Shown here: in pieces, positions 1-8,600 of the stretch
Layout: each line of letters starts with the position of its first letter
Position numbering within the stretch: the stretch's first letter is position 1
Source: Acidimicrobiales bacterium
GTDB taxonomy: Bacteria; Actinomycetota; Acidimicrobiia; Acidimicrobiales; VFJN01
DNA length: 13,353 nucleotides
NCBI GenBank assembly: GCA_016936035.1
Contig: JAFGPU010000042.1
Coordinates: 1-13,353 of the forward strand
Direction: 5' to 3'
The notes under the pieces: model-generated
Told to the model about the DNA's origin: nothing
The model's database searches: none
The model's input: only the letters and a program-made list of their open reading frames with translations
Translations under genes and position numbers: made by a program

Positions 1-1
1 C

Positions 2-469
2 CCCGTCGCCCCGCCGCAGGTCGCGGACGAGCTGTGGGTCGCCCGGTGGCTGCTCTACCGCATCGCCGAGGACTACGACGTGGCCGCAACGCTCGACCCC
101 AAGCCCGTGAAGGGCGACTGGAACGGCGCCGGCGCCCACACCAACTTCTCCACCAAGGCCATGCGCGCCGAGGGCGGGTTCGACGCCGTCATCGCCGGCG
201 CCGAGGCACTGGGCAAGGAGATCCACGGGCACGTCGCCGGCTACGGCGCCGACATCGAGCACCGGCTCACCGGCATGCACGAGACCGCCCCGTGGGACGA
301 GTACAGCTACGGCGTGTCCGATCGCGGCGCCTCGGTGCGCATCCCGTGGCAGGTCGAGGTCGACGGCAAGGGCTACCTCGAGGACCGCCGCCCCAACGCC
401 AACTGCGACCCGTATGTGGTGACCCGCCTGATGGTCGACACCATCTGCGGTGCAGCCGCCGGAGGCTGA
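2..469 (+). CDS. glnII: Type II glutamine synthetase, C-terminal part (5' end outside window)
   Basis: Makes glutamine from glutamate, ammonia and ATP in the cytoplasm. Only the last 155 codons are present; the frame is open from base 2 to the TGA at 467-469, so the gene starts upstream of the window. The visible protein has hallmark stretches of the eukaryote-like type II (GlnII) family: DPKPVKGDWNGAGAHTN, the NFSTKAM segment, RRLTGMHETAPWD, SDRGASVRIP and EDRRPNANCDPYVVT near the C-terminus. These form much of the C-terminal catalytic domain that binds ATP and glutamate. The gene ends 88 bases before the convergent acyltransferase, with a perfect palindrome between them. Type II enzymes are not known targets of GlnE adenylylation, so this copy would be controlled separately from the type I enzyme at 2786-4210. 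Family assignment is firm; the N-terminal half cannot be judged. Confidence 0.93.
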   Translation, partial: PVAPPQVADELWVARWLLYRIAEDYDVAATLDPKPVKGDWNGAGAHTNFSTKAMRAEGGFDAVIAGAEALGKEIHGHVAGYGADIEHRLTGMHETAPWDEYSYGVSDRGASVRIPWQVEVDGKGYLEDRRPNANCDPYVVTRLMVDTICGAAAGG

Positions 470-501
470 CGAAACCGGTTCCGCTGGGGGAACCAGAACG
501 G

Positions 502-523
502 GGGCGGCTCCGCGGAGCCGCCC
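502..523. terminator. Perfect 22-bp palindrome, likely bidirectional terminator
   Basis: Two 9-bp arms, GGGCGGCTC and GAGCCGCCC, enclose a CGCG loop, and the whole 22 bases are self-complementary. It lies between the stop of the type II glutamine synthetase and the stop of the convergent acyltransferase, where a terminator serving both strands is expected. There is no real T-run on either side, so any termination would depend on the GC-rich stem or on another factor. Confidence 0.65.
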
Positions 524-557
524 TCTTCGCGTGCTCACCTCGGCGACACGACGCTCG

Positions 558-2624
558 TCAGGTCGCCGATGTCGCGGCGTCCAGGATCTGCGGCCCCAAC
601 CAGTCGGCCACCTCGCGCGCCGACTCCTCGGTGAAATGCCCGCCGTCCGGTCGGAGGCGCTCGTCCGTTTCCCGTGGCAGGTCGTCGATGTACCGGCCGA
701 ACTCGACCACGACGACCCCGGACCGCTCGCGAGCCACCTGTCTCACCAGGGCATTGGCCGCGTCGACGCGGGCGGGGTCGCTGTCCTCGTCGGCGCCCTC
801 CGGCCGGAGGGTCATCCCCCGCCCGAACTCGACCTCGGGCATGGTGAGCCACACGACGGTCAGGCCGTGCGCGAGCAACAGGTCGGTTGCCGCCAGATAG
901 GACTCGTACAAGTCCTGCGCGAACACGGGGTCGGTCGGCGGGCGGAACCGGTCGTCGCCGGGGATCCGGTGGTCGATGGTGTCCCACGGTCCGCTCATGA
1001 CCACCGCGACATCGCCCGGATGGGCCTCGAGCGCCTCTGACCACTTCCGCTCCCAGAGGGTGCACGCCACGGGCACGGGCTCGACGACCGAGGCGAGCCG
1101 TCTCGTGTGGCCCCCGGTGGCGAACCCGCAACCCGGGCCCGTGAACCCACCGACCCACACGAGCTCACCGTTGTCGAGACCCCACTCCGCGACGCCCCCG
1201 GCCAGGGCGATCATCGTGGACTGGCCGAAGAACAGCACCTTCGGGGCATCGGACGCCATCGCGTCCGCCACTGCCGCGGCCCGTGCACGGGTGGCGGCGT
1301 AGGGGTCGTCGTACGGGTCGGAGGGCGGTGGCGACACCCGCGGCACGACGATCGCGACCACGAGCACCGAGGCGACCGCACCGCCCGCGAGCGCCGGCAT
1401 CGGCACCAGACGAGGCCGCCACCCGGCCCGGATCGGCCGCTCGACGAACACGTACGACGCCGCCGCGAACGCCAGGGTGACCGCGAGGCGCAGCCCGAAC
1501 AGCGCGCCTTGATCGAGGCCGACGCGGTCAGCGTCGACGAGCAGGAACACCGGCCAGTGGACGAGGTAGACGCCGTAGGAGATGACGCCGAGGCGGCGAA
1601 GCGGCTCGATGCTCAACAGCCGGTTGAGCGGGCCCGGCACGAGCGCAGCCGGCAGGAGGCCGGCCGAGGCGAGGGCGTAGGCCAGCAGCCCGCCCCGGTA
1701 CAACCACTGCGTGCCCTGTTCGACGTTCCACCATGCCCACCCCGACGCCGCCAGGGCGACGACCCCCACGGCGGTCGCGACGCCGGAGAGGCGCCTGGCC
1801 GACCGCACGCGCGACGGCGACGGCACCATGCCACCCCACCGAGCGTGCAGGACGACGGCGAGCAGCGCGCCGACCAGGATCTCGCCCATGCGCGTGAACG
1901 TCGCGTAGTAGACGATGTCCGACCGGACCGGGCCCCATGCCAGGCTCGACAGCAGCGAGACCCCGATCAACGCGCCGAGCACCGTGCCGTAGACGCGCGC
2001 CGACCCCTTGGCCACGGCGAGCACACCTGCGGTCACCAGGGGGAACACCCAGTAGAACTGCTCTTCGATCGCGAGGCTCCAGAAGTGCAGCACCGGCGAC
2101 CCGGAGGTGAACAGCTCCCCGTACGGACGATCGTCGAAGAGGAAGCGCCAGTTGGCCGCCTGCAACAACGCGGCGATCACGTCCCCCCGCAGGGTGCGCT
2201 CCCACAGCTGGTCGGTGAACAACGCCGACAGCGAGACCGCGGCGAGGGTCAGGGCGGAGGCGGGAAGGAGCCGGCGCATGCGCCTGGCCCAGAACCGCCG
2301 CAACACGACGTGACCGGTGGCCCGGTGCTCGCCGATCAACAACGCGGTGATGAGGAAGCCCGACAGAGTGAAGAACGTGGACACGCCGAGGTACCCCCCG
2401 CGCGCCCAGGCGAACCCTCCGTGGAAGAGCAGCACGGCCGCGACGGCCAGACCACGCAGGCCGTCCAGCGCCGGGACGTAGGGCATGCGGCCCGGCGCCG
2501 AGCCGGACCGGCGAACCGACGCATCGTCTCCCCCGCGCGTCGAACGGCCGTCATGACCAGCGGGTCGCCCGCCGGCGTCCGACGCCACAGGTGCGGCCGT
2601 CGCCGCCTCGGAGGCATTCCCCAT
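558..2624 (-). CDS. Membrane acyltransferase (acyltransferase-3 family) with C-terminal SGNH domain
   Basis: An OafA/OatA-like integral membrane protein of 688 residues, expected to move an acyl group (often acetyl) across the membrane onto a surface glycan or lipid. The exact acceptor cannot be told. Residues about 48-430 are the acyltransferase-3 domain: LDGLRGLAVAAVLLFH (His68), GYLGVSTFFTLSGF, the RRMRRLLPA loop, FWSLAIEEQFYWVFP at 181-195, and about ten hydrophobic segments. Residues about 455-688 resemble an extracytoplasmic SGNH hydrolase domain, ending in RPDGGHF with Asp660 and His663 as likely catalytic pair. Its nucleophile block reads GQST (Ser469) instead of the usual GDS. The ATG at 2624 is favoured because GGGGAGGG sits 7 bases upstream; a later Met47 just before the first membrane segment is possible. 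The first 46 residues are hydrophilic and low in complexity. It is divergent from glnA. Confidence 0.88.
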   Translation of the reverse strand: MGNASEAATAAPVASDAGGRPAGHDGRSTRGGDDASVRRSGSAPGRMPYVPALDGLRGLAVAAVLLFHGGFAWARGGYLGVSTFFTLSGFLITALLIGEHRATGHVVLRRFWARRMRRLLPASALTLAAVSLSALFTDQLWERTLRGDVIAALLQAANWRFLFDDRPYGELFTSGSPVLHFWSLAIEEQFYWVFPLVTAGVLAVAKGSARVYGTVLGALIGVSLLSSLAWGPVRSDIVYYATFTRMGEILVGALLAVVLHARWGGMVPSPSRVRSARRLSGVATAVGVVALAASGWAWWNVEQGTQWLYRGGLLAYALASAGLLPAALVPGPLNRLLSIEPLRRLGVISYGVYLVHWPVFLLVDADRVGLDQGALFGLRLAVTLAFAAASYVFVERPIRAGWRPRLVPMPALAGGAVASVLVVAIVVPRVSPPPSDPYDDPYAATRARAAAVADAMASDAPKVLFFGQSTMIALAGGVAEWGLDNGELVWVGGFTGPGCGFATGGHTRRLASVVEPVPVACTLWERKWSEALEAHPGDVAVVMSGPWDTIDHRIPGDDRFRPPTDPVFAQDLYESYLAATDLLLAHGLTVVWLTMPEVEFGRGMTLRPEGADEDSDPARVDAANALVRQVARERSGVVVVEFGRYIDDLPRETDERLRPDGGHFTEESAREVADWLGPQILDAATSAT

Positions 2625-2664
2625 GCCTGCGCCCTCCCCCTGCCCCCTGCCCCTCGGCCGGGCG

Positions 2665-2670
2665 AACTTA
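2665..2670 (-). promoter_or_regulatory. Possible -10 element for the acyltransferase gene
   Basis: The minus strand reads TAAGTT here, which fits the actinobacterial TANNNT pattern, about 40 bases upstream of the ATG at 2624. It is one of the few AT-rich spots in the region. No convincing -35 box was found 16-19 bases further upstream, so this is a weak call. Confidence 0.3.
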
Positions 2671-2734
2671 GCGCCCTGTCGGGATCCGTGCTCACGGTCC
2701 GCCTGTGGCCCGTTCCCTACCGACAGGGGGCGCC
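2671..2734. promoter_or_regulatory. Wide inverted repeat in the acyltransferase/glnA divergent promoter region
   Basis: CCCTGTCGG at 2674-2682 is matched by its exact reverse complement CCGACAGGG at 2720-2728, giving 9-bp arms with centres 46 bp apart. The match continues outwards as a GCG/CGC pair if two extra G residues in the right arm are skipped. Between the arms is a second dyad, CCGTG-CT-CACGG at 2686-2697. The right arm overlaps the proposed glnA -35 box, and the left arm adjoins the proposed acyltransferase -10 box. This position suggests paired regulator sites, but no known operator consensus (for example that of GlnR) is recognised. Confidence 0.45.
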
Positions 2735-2749
2735 CCGCTGCGTTAGCGT
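2720..2749 (+). promoter_or_regulatory. Candidate glnA promoter
   Basis: CCGACA at 2720-2725 (four of six bases of TTGACA) is followed after 18 bases by TAGCGT at 2744-2749, which fits TANNNT. This would give a leader of roughly 30 bases to the GTG at 2786. It is the best-placed pair in the 161-base gap, but a sequence-only call in GC-rich DNA remains uncertain. Confidence 0.35.
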
Positions 2750-2785
2750 GCGCTGCGACCGTGCTGATGCGAAGGGGATGTCGGG

Positions 2786-4210
<1,425 letters not shown>

Positions 4211-4293
4211 CCCGGCACTGCAGACCACAGGCCGGTCACGAGTCGACGACGTCCCGGATAAGGGCGTCGACCCTGGCGGAGACGGCCTCGTGA

Positions 4294-4309
4294 GCGACGT
4301 GACCGTCGC
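4294..4309. terminator. Weak hairpin between glnA and the methyltransferase gene
   Basis: GCGACG and CGTCGC pair around a TGAC loop, just beyond the methyltransferase stop and about 84 bases past the glnA stop. The stem is only 6 bp and there is no T-run. It is the best terminator candidate in this 103-base convergent gap, but far weaker than the hairpins at 502-523 and 8493-8524. Confidence 0.3.
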
Positions 4310-4313
4310 AGCT

Positions 4314-5087
4314 CTAGGGGATGACCTTCTCCCAGACCGACACGTGTGACCTGCTCTCGGCCGTGAACGGTGAGCGGTCCCAGCCGGCCCATCGGTCCCG
4401 GAGCGACATGCCCGCGAGCTTGGCCATCAGGTCGAGCTCAGAGGGCCACACGTACCGGAACGGCGTCCTGGACTCGTGCACGTCCGAACCGTCGATGACG
4501 AAGTGGTGCGACACCGCCTGCTGGGCGATGAGGTCGGTGTAGCGGTCATACCCCACGTAACCCGGGGCGTGGGCGAACACCCGAGCATCCTCACCTGGCG
4601 GCAGGCGGCGCACGTTGGGAACGTTGACCTCGACGACGAAGCAGCCGCCGGGTTCGAGGTGCGCGGCGGCGTTGGCGAAGCACGCGACCTGCCGGTCCTG
4701 GGTGAACAGGTTCCCGATCGTGTTGTACACGAGGTAGACGAGCGTGAAGCTGCCGCCGACCCGTGTCGTCGCGATGTCGCCGATCGTGACGTCGATGCGG
4801 TCCGCGCCGTCCTTGGCGCGCAGCTGCGTCACCATGGCGGTGGAGAGATCGATGCCGGACACGGGGACGCCCCGGGCGGCGAGCGGCAGCGCGACGCGGC
4901 CTGTGCCGACAGCGAACTCGAGGGCGGCGCCGTCGCCGGCGACCTCGGCCAGCACGTCGACCGTCGCCCCCAGCACCTCGGGGGCGAACATGTCGGCGCA
5001 GCCCTCGTCGTAGCGTGCGGCGACCTCGTCGCCGAAATGGTCCTCGAGCACGCACGAAGGCTCGCAGAGGGAGCACGCTCGAGCCAT
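4314..5087 (-). CDS. Class I SAM-dependent methyltransferase, substrate unknown
   Basis: A 257-residue protein with the class I Rossmann fold of S-adenosylmethionine methyltransferases. Motif I is LEFAVGTGR at about 56-64, an actinobacterial variant of the usual GxGxG loop. Asp80 in SGIDLS should bind the ribose of SAM, and Asp104 in IGDI the adenine side. The GGCFVVEV strand at about 147-154 corresponds to the post-motif III region. Nothing shows whether the substrate is a small molecule, a protein or RNA. The ATG at 5087 has only a weak AGAG-like ribosome site. A GTG at 5051 would remove a cysteine cluster (Cys5, Cys8, Cys12) but has no ribosome site either. It lies 109 bases downstream of the peroxiredoxin gene on the same strand, so co-transcription is possible but not shown. 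Confidence 0.85.
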   Translation of the reverse strand: MARACSLCEPSCVLEDHFGDEVAARYDEGCADMFAPEVLGATVDVLAEVAGDGAALEFAVGTGRVALPLAARGVPVSGIDLSTAMVTQLRAKDGADRIDVTIGDIATTRVGGSFTLVYLVYNTIGNLFTQDRQVACFANAAAHLEPGGCFVVEVNVPNVRRLPPGEDARVFAHAPGYVGYDRYTDLIAQQAVSHHFVIDGSDVHESRTPFRYVWPSELDLMAKLAGMSLRDRWAGWDRSPFTAESRSHVSVWEKVIP

Positions 5088-5130
5088 CGAGTTCTCTGTA
5101 CGCCGCCACCGGGTTGTGCGCGCGGGAACC

Positions 5131-5151
5131 GATCGCCGACCGGTCGATCGA
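5131..5151. promoter_or_regulatory. Overlapping small dyads upstream of the methyltransferase gene
   Basis: CGACCGGTCG at 5137-5146 is a perfect 10-bp palindrome. It overlaps TCGATCGA at 5144-5151 and is framed by GATCG at 5131 and CGATC at 5145. The cluster sits about 45-65 bases upstream of the methyltransferase start, where an operator could lie. Short palindromes of this composition arise easily in GC-rich DNA. Confidence 0.25.
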
Positions 5152-5168
5152 CGCGCCGTTGTCGATCA

Positions 5169-5194
5169 GGGGCGGACCCTCCCGATGGCGCCCC
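5169..5194 (-). terminator. Possible weak hairpin after the peroxiredoxin gene
   Basis: GGGGCG at 5169-5174 can pair with CGCCCC at 5189-5194 around a 14-base loop, immediately after the peroxiredoxin stop codon. The stem is short and the loop long, with no T-run, so it may not terminate transcription into the methyltransferase gene. Confidence 0.22.
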
Positions 5195-5196
5195 CG

Positions 5197-5832
5197 TCAG
5201 CCGGTTGGCTCGGGGGTCCAGCGCAGGTACGGCTTGACCTCCTCGACGTCGCCGAAGCGCTGCTTGGCGTCGTCGGTCGACATCTGCGGCGACACGATGA
5301 CCTTGTCGCCCTCGGTCCAGTCGGCCGGGGTGGCCACGGGTGCCCGATCGGTGAGCTGGAGGGCGTCGATCACCCGCAGTAGCTCGTCGAAGTTGCGTCC
5401 GACCGACTTGGGGTAGGTGAGCGAGAGCCTGACCTTGTTGTCGGGACCGATCACGAACACCGAGCGCACGGTCGAGGTGTCGCCCTCGCCGGGATGGATC
5501 ATGTCGTAGAGCTCGGAGACCTTCTTGTCCGGATCGGCGATGATCGGGAAGTTGAGCGCGTTGCCGGTGACGTCCTCGATGTCGGGCGCCCATCCGTGGT
5601 GCGACTCGACCGGGTCGACCGACAGCGCGAGCACCTTCACGCCCCGCTTGTCGAACTCGGACTTGAGACCGGCCGTCCGGCCCAGCTCGGTGGTGCACAC
5701 CGGCGTGAAGTCCGCGGGATGGCTGAACAGCATCGCCCAGCTGTCGCCCTTCCAGTCGTAGAAGTCGATCTCGCCGTCCGTGGTGTCGGCGGTGAAGTTC
5801 GGTGCGTCGTCGCCGAGGTGGATCGAGGCCAT
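5197..5832 (-). CDS. 1-Cys peroxiredoxin (Prx6 type)
   Basis: Thiol peroxidase that reduces hydrogen peroxide and organic or lipid peroxides in the cytoplasm. The 211 residues match the usual 210-225 of Prx6-type enzymes. HPADFTPVCTTE carries the peroxidatic Cys46, with Pro39 and Thr43 of the PxxxTxxC signature, and Arg123 in TVRSVFVIGP completes the active site. Cys46 is the only cysteine in the protein, so there is no resolving cysteine and an outside thiol must recycle it. The AhpC/TSA fold covers about residues 4-140 and the Prx6-type C-terminal extension about 150-195. The frame is open 12 codons further upstream, but the ATG at 5832 is preferred: AGGAG lies 5 bases before it and MASIHLGDDAPNF matches the family N-terminus. 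The substrate and reductant are not indicated by the neighbours. Confidence 0.94.
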   Translation of the reverse strand: MASIHLGDDAPNFTADTTDGEIDFYDWKGDSWAMLFSHPADFTPVCTTELGRTAGLKSEFDKRGVKVLALSVDPVESHHGWAPDIEDVTGNALNFPIIADPDKKVSELYDMIHPGEGDTSTVRSVFVIGPDNKVRLSLTYPKSVGRNFDELLRVIDALQLTDRAPVATPADWTEGDKVIVSPQMSTDDAKQRFGDVEEVKPYLRWTPEPTG

Positions 5833-5837
5833 CGTGT

Positions 5838-5842
5838 CTCCT
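5838..5842 (-). promoter_or_regulatory. Ribosome binding site that fixes the peroxiredoxin start
   Basis: The minus strand reads AGGAG, 5 bases before the ATG at 5832. It decides against the upstream in-frame ATG at 5868, which would add 12 residues foreign to the family. Confidence 0.7.
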
Positions 5843-6050
5843 GTCAGGTCGTGTGTCCGGCGGGCCACCCGTTCTCGCGCTGGCGCGCACCGGCCGTGTC
5901 GGGACCGCCGCCGGCGCCGTCACCAGAAGTGCGGCACCGACCGCAGACCCCCACATTGAAGCGCGCCATCGACCGGACCGGTAGGGCCGATCGACCCTCG
6001 CCCTCCGCCAGGACGACGATCCCGCCGTGCGGCCGGAAAGGGGCGGCTGC

Positions 6051-6644
6051 TCAGGTCACGCCGAGCCAGAGCCGGGTGAGATCGCGCAGGCGGTCGATGC
6101 CGACGTTCTTGCTGGCACTGGTCCAGACGACGTCGGTGCGCTCGAGGCCGCAGGCAGCGGCCAGCTCGCGCTTGCGCTTCTCGCGCCGCGACGACTTGAC
6201 CTTGTCGTGCTTCGTGGCGACGACGGTGTGGGGCAGGGCGTTGTCGCGCAGCCAGCCGAGCATCTGCAGGTCGAGGCCGGTCGGCCCGATCTCGCCGTCG
6301 ACGAGCACCATCACCATGGCGAGCGCGTCGCGCTCGCGCAGGTAGTCCTCGATCATGCCCTGCCACGCCGCCCGGGTGGTCTTCGACACCGACGCGTACC
6401 CGTAGCCGGGGCAGTCGACGACCGTGGCGCCGCCGGGCTCGCCGACGGCGAAGCAGTTGAGCAGCCGGGTACGGCCGGGCGTCTTGGACGTGTGGGCCAG
6501 GTTCTTGCGCCGGCCGAGGGCGTTGAGCAGCGACGACTTGCCGACGTTCGACCGGCCGACCACCGCCACCTCCGCAGGGGAGGCGGGCAGCCGGTCGACG
6601 CTGTCGGCGGACAGGACGAAGGTGAGGTCGAGGGGCGCGCTCAT
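6051..6644 (-). CDS. engB: Ribosome-biogenesis GTP-binding protein EngB (YihA/YsxC)
   Basis: Small TrmE-Era-EngA-EngB-type GTPase that assists late assembly of the large ribosomal subunit. The 197 residues fit the usual 190-210. All GTPase motifs are visible: G1 GRSNVGKS at 30-37, the G2 region TSKTPGRTR at 52-60, G3 DCPGYGY at 77-83, G4 TKHDK at 144-148 and G5 SAS at 176-178. The open frame extends far upstream to 7001, but that stretch has no family similarity and runs antisense to the aminopeptidase gene. The ATG at 6644 gives the expected MSAPLDLTFV N-terminus. It has only a weak GAGCGG sequence ahead, so either poor ribosome binding or a nearly leaderless message is possible. It is divergent from the aminopeptidase and lies 218 bases upstream of the peroxiredoxin. 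Confidence 0.95.
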   Translation of the reverse strand: MSAPLDLTFVLSADSVDRLPASPAEVAVVGRSNVGKSSLLNALGRRKNLAHTSKTPGRTRLLNCFAVGEPGGATVVDCPGYGYASVSKTTRAAWQGMIEDYLRERDALAMVMVLVDGEIGPTGLDLQMLGWLRDNALPHTVVATKHDKVKSSRREKRKRELAAACGLERTDVVWTSASKNVGIDRLRDLTRLWLGVT

Positions 6645-6825
6645 GCGCCGCTCATTCTGTTCGATCGGCCCCGACCATCCCACGCCGCGATCGCCGTCAC
6701 GGCGACCGGCCATCCCCAGGGACGAAGCAGCGTGGTCAGTGGCACTCTCCCGTCGCAGCGTGGCGCGATGTGGTAGCCATACCGGTCGACAGACCGACGA
6801 ACAGGTCAACCAGGGGGAACATTCG

Positions 6826-8481
6826 ATGACGGAACGTCCACTCCGGCCGCGCTCCGGCCGGCGCTCGGCGCGCCTCGCCGTCGTGGCCATCACCGCGCTC
6901 GCGTCGATGACCGCACTGCCGGCATCTGCCGGTGTCGACGCCGGAGGCGCCGGCACGCAGGCCGCCCCACCGGCCGCGTGCGAACGAGGCATCAACGACA
7001 CCTACGACGAGCTGCTCGAGTGCGTCACCGCCGAGGGAGTGTTCGAGCACCTCGACGCGTTCCAGGCGATCGCCGACGCCAACGGCGACACCCGGGCGTC
7101 GGCAACGCCGGGCTACGACGCCTCCGCTGACTACGTCGCCGACCAGCTCGAGGCCGCCGGCTACGACGTGACCCGGCAGGTCTTCGAGTTCCCGTACTTC
7201 GAGGAGCTGACCCCTGCGGTGCTCGAGCAGGTCACACCCGTCTCCGCGAGCTACGCGACCGGTGCGTTCGAGTATTCGGGCGGGGGCACCGTGACCGAGG
7301 GCGACGTCGTCCCCGTCGACATCAACCTCGACGGCGACAGGGCGTCGACCAGCGGGTGCGAGACCACCGACTTCGACGGCGTCGACCTCAGCGGCGACAA
7401 GGACATCGCGCTCATCCAGCGCGGCAGCTGCACGTTCGCCATCAAGGCGCTGAACGCCCAGACGGCAGGCGCCGAGGCGGTCGTCATCTTCAACCAGGGC
7501 AGTTCCGCCGGCAACCAGGGCCTGATCGTGGGGACCCTCGGCGACCAGTCGGCCGGCGTCGTGACCATCCCCGTCGTGGGCGCGTCGTTCGCCGACGGCG
7601 CGTCGCTGGCACAGCCGGGCAGCACGGCCAACGTCGCCACCGACGTGTTCCTCGAGTTCCGGAGCACCGAGAACGTCATCGCCGACAGCACGTACGGCAA
7701 CCCCGACAACGTGGTGATGTCGGGTGCCCACCTCGACTCGGTGCTCGACGGGCCGGGCATCAACGACAACGGCTCGGGCTCGGCGGCCCTGCTCGAGACG
7801 GCACTGACCATGGCCAACGTGCGCCCGCACAACCAACTGCGGTTCGCCTGGTGGGGCGCCGAGGAATCGGGCCTCGTCGGCTCGACCTACTACGTGGACA
7901 CGCTGCCCGAGGACGAGCTCGGCCGCATCGCGCTCTACATGAACTACGACATGGTCGGCTCGCCCAACTTCGTGCACACCGTGTACGACGCCGACGAGTC
8001 GACCTACGACGCCGCCGACTTCGGCGTGGTCGTGCCCGACGGCTCCACCGCGATCGAGGACGTCTACGAGTCGTTCTACACGTGGCGGGGCGTGCCGTAC
8101 GACGACACCGGCTTCTCGGGTCGTAGCGACTACCAGGCGTTCATCTTCTCCGACATCCCCTCCAGCGGGCTGTTCACCGGCGCCGAGGTGGCCAAGACGC
8201 CGGAGCAGCAGGCCATCTGGGGCGGCATCGCCGGCGAGTCCTTCGACCAGTGCTACCACCAGGCCTGTGACACGGTCGACAACGTCGACGTCGGGGCGAT
8301 CGACGTCAACAGCGACGCCATCGCCTTCGCCACGCTGACCTTCGCCTACAGCACCGAGTCGGTGAACGGCGTGGGTGGCCGTCCGGTGCCCGGGCGACCC
8401 TTCACCATGCCCGAGCCGGCCGGACCGGAGGGGACCTTCGTCGAGAGCGGGGGCGCCGCTCCCAGCCACGGCGACATCTGA
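6826..8481 (+). CDS. Secreted M28-family zinc aminopeptidase with PA domain
   Basis: Exported metallopeptidase of 551 residues, related to the Streptomyces griseus aminopeptidase group, expected to remove N-terminal residues from peptides outside the cell. A signal peptide covers about residues 1-35 (basic start, hydrophobic LAVVAITALASMTALPASA, likely cleaved after Ala35). A protease-associated (PA) domain at about 150-270 includes the RGSCTFAIKALNAQTAGA stretch. The M28 catalytic domain follows with five zinc ligands in order: His302 (AHLDS), Asp314 (INDNGSG), Glu347 with general base Glu346 (WGAEESG), Asp375 (NYDMVGSP) and His478 (CYHQACDT). The two cysteines around His478 probably form the disulfide seen in this family. 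The ATG at 6826 is chosen over earlier in-frame starts because AGGGGGAA precedes it and the signal peptide begins there. The Pro/Gly-rich tail has no anchor. Confidence 0.93.
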   Translation: MTERPLRPRSGRRSARLAVVAITALASMTALPASAGVDAGGAGTQAAPPAACERGINDTYDELLECVTAEGVFEHLDAFQAIADANGDTRASATPGYDASADYVADQLEAAGYDVTRQVFEFPYFEELTPAVLEQVTPVSASYATGAFEYSGGGTVTEGDVVPVDINLDGDRASTSGCETTDFDGVDLSGDKDIALIQRGSCTFAIKALNAQTAGAEAVVIFNQGSSAGNQGLIVGTLGDQSAGVVTIPVVGASFADGASLAQPGSTANVATDVFLEFRSTENVIADSTYGNPDNVVMSGAHLDSVLDGPGINDNGSGSAALLETALTMANVRPHNQLRFAWWGAEESGLVGSTYYVDTLPEDELGRIALYMNYDMVGSPNFVHTVYDADESTYDAADFGVVVPDGSTAIEDVYESFYTWRGVPYDDTGFSGRSDYQAFIFSDIPSSGLFTGAEVAKTPEQQAIWGGIAGESFDQCYHQACDTVDNVDVGAIDVNSDAIAFATLTFAYSTESVNGVGGRPVPGRPFTMPEPAGPEGTFVESGGAAPSHGDI

Positions 8482-8492
8482 CGGTCACCGCC

Positions 8493-8524
8493 CCGCCGCT
8501 CCCCGATCACCGGGGTAGCGGCGG
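8493..8524. terminator. Strong bulged hairpin, bidirectional terminator
   Basis: CCGCCGCT plus CCCCG at 8493-8505 pairs with CGGGG plus AGCGGCGG at 8511-8524, giving 13 base pairs broken only by one bulged T (8516) and closed by an ATCAC loop. It begins 11 bases after the aminopeptidase stop and lies before the stop of the convergent esterase, so it can serve both. No T-run follows on either strand. Confidence 0.68.
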
Positions 8525-8600
8525 TGCGCCAGGACCACGAGCGTCGAGCCGGGGGGTGGCCACGGGGCCGCCCCCCGCTCGCGCCCGGCCGCCGTCGCGC

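Noticed and set aside
6645..7001. Upstream extension of engB to the ATG at 7001
   Set aside because: The added residues have no EngB similarity and overlap the aminopeptidase signal-peptide region on the other strand; the ATG at 6644 gives the normal family N-terminus.
6736..8469. Long open frame (577 codons) antisense to the aminopeptidase
   Set aside because: It mirrors the aminopeptidase gene, has no recognisable domain and a biased Val/Asp/Gly/Arg/His content, as expected from shadow frames in GC-rich DNA.
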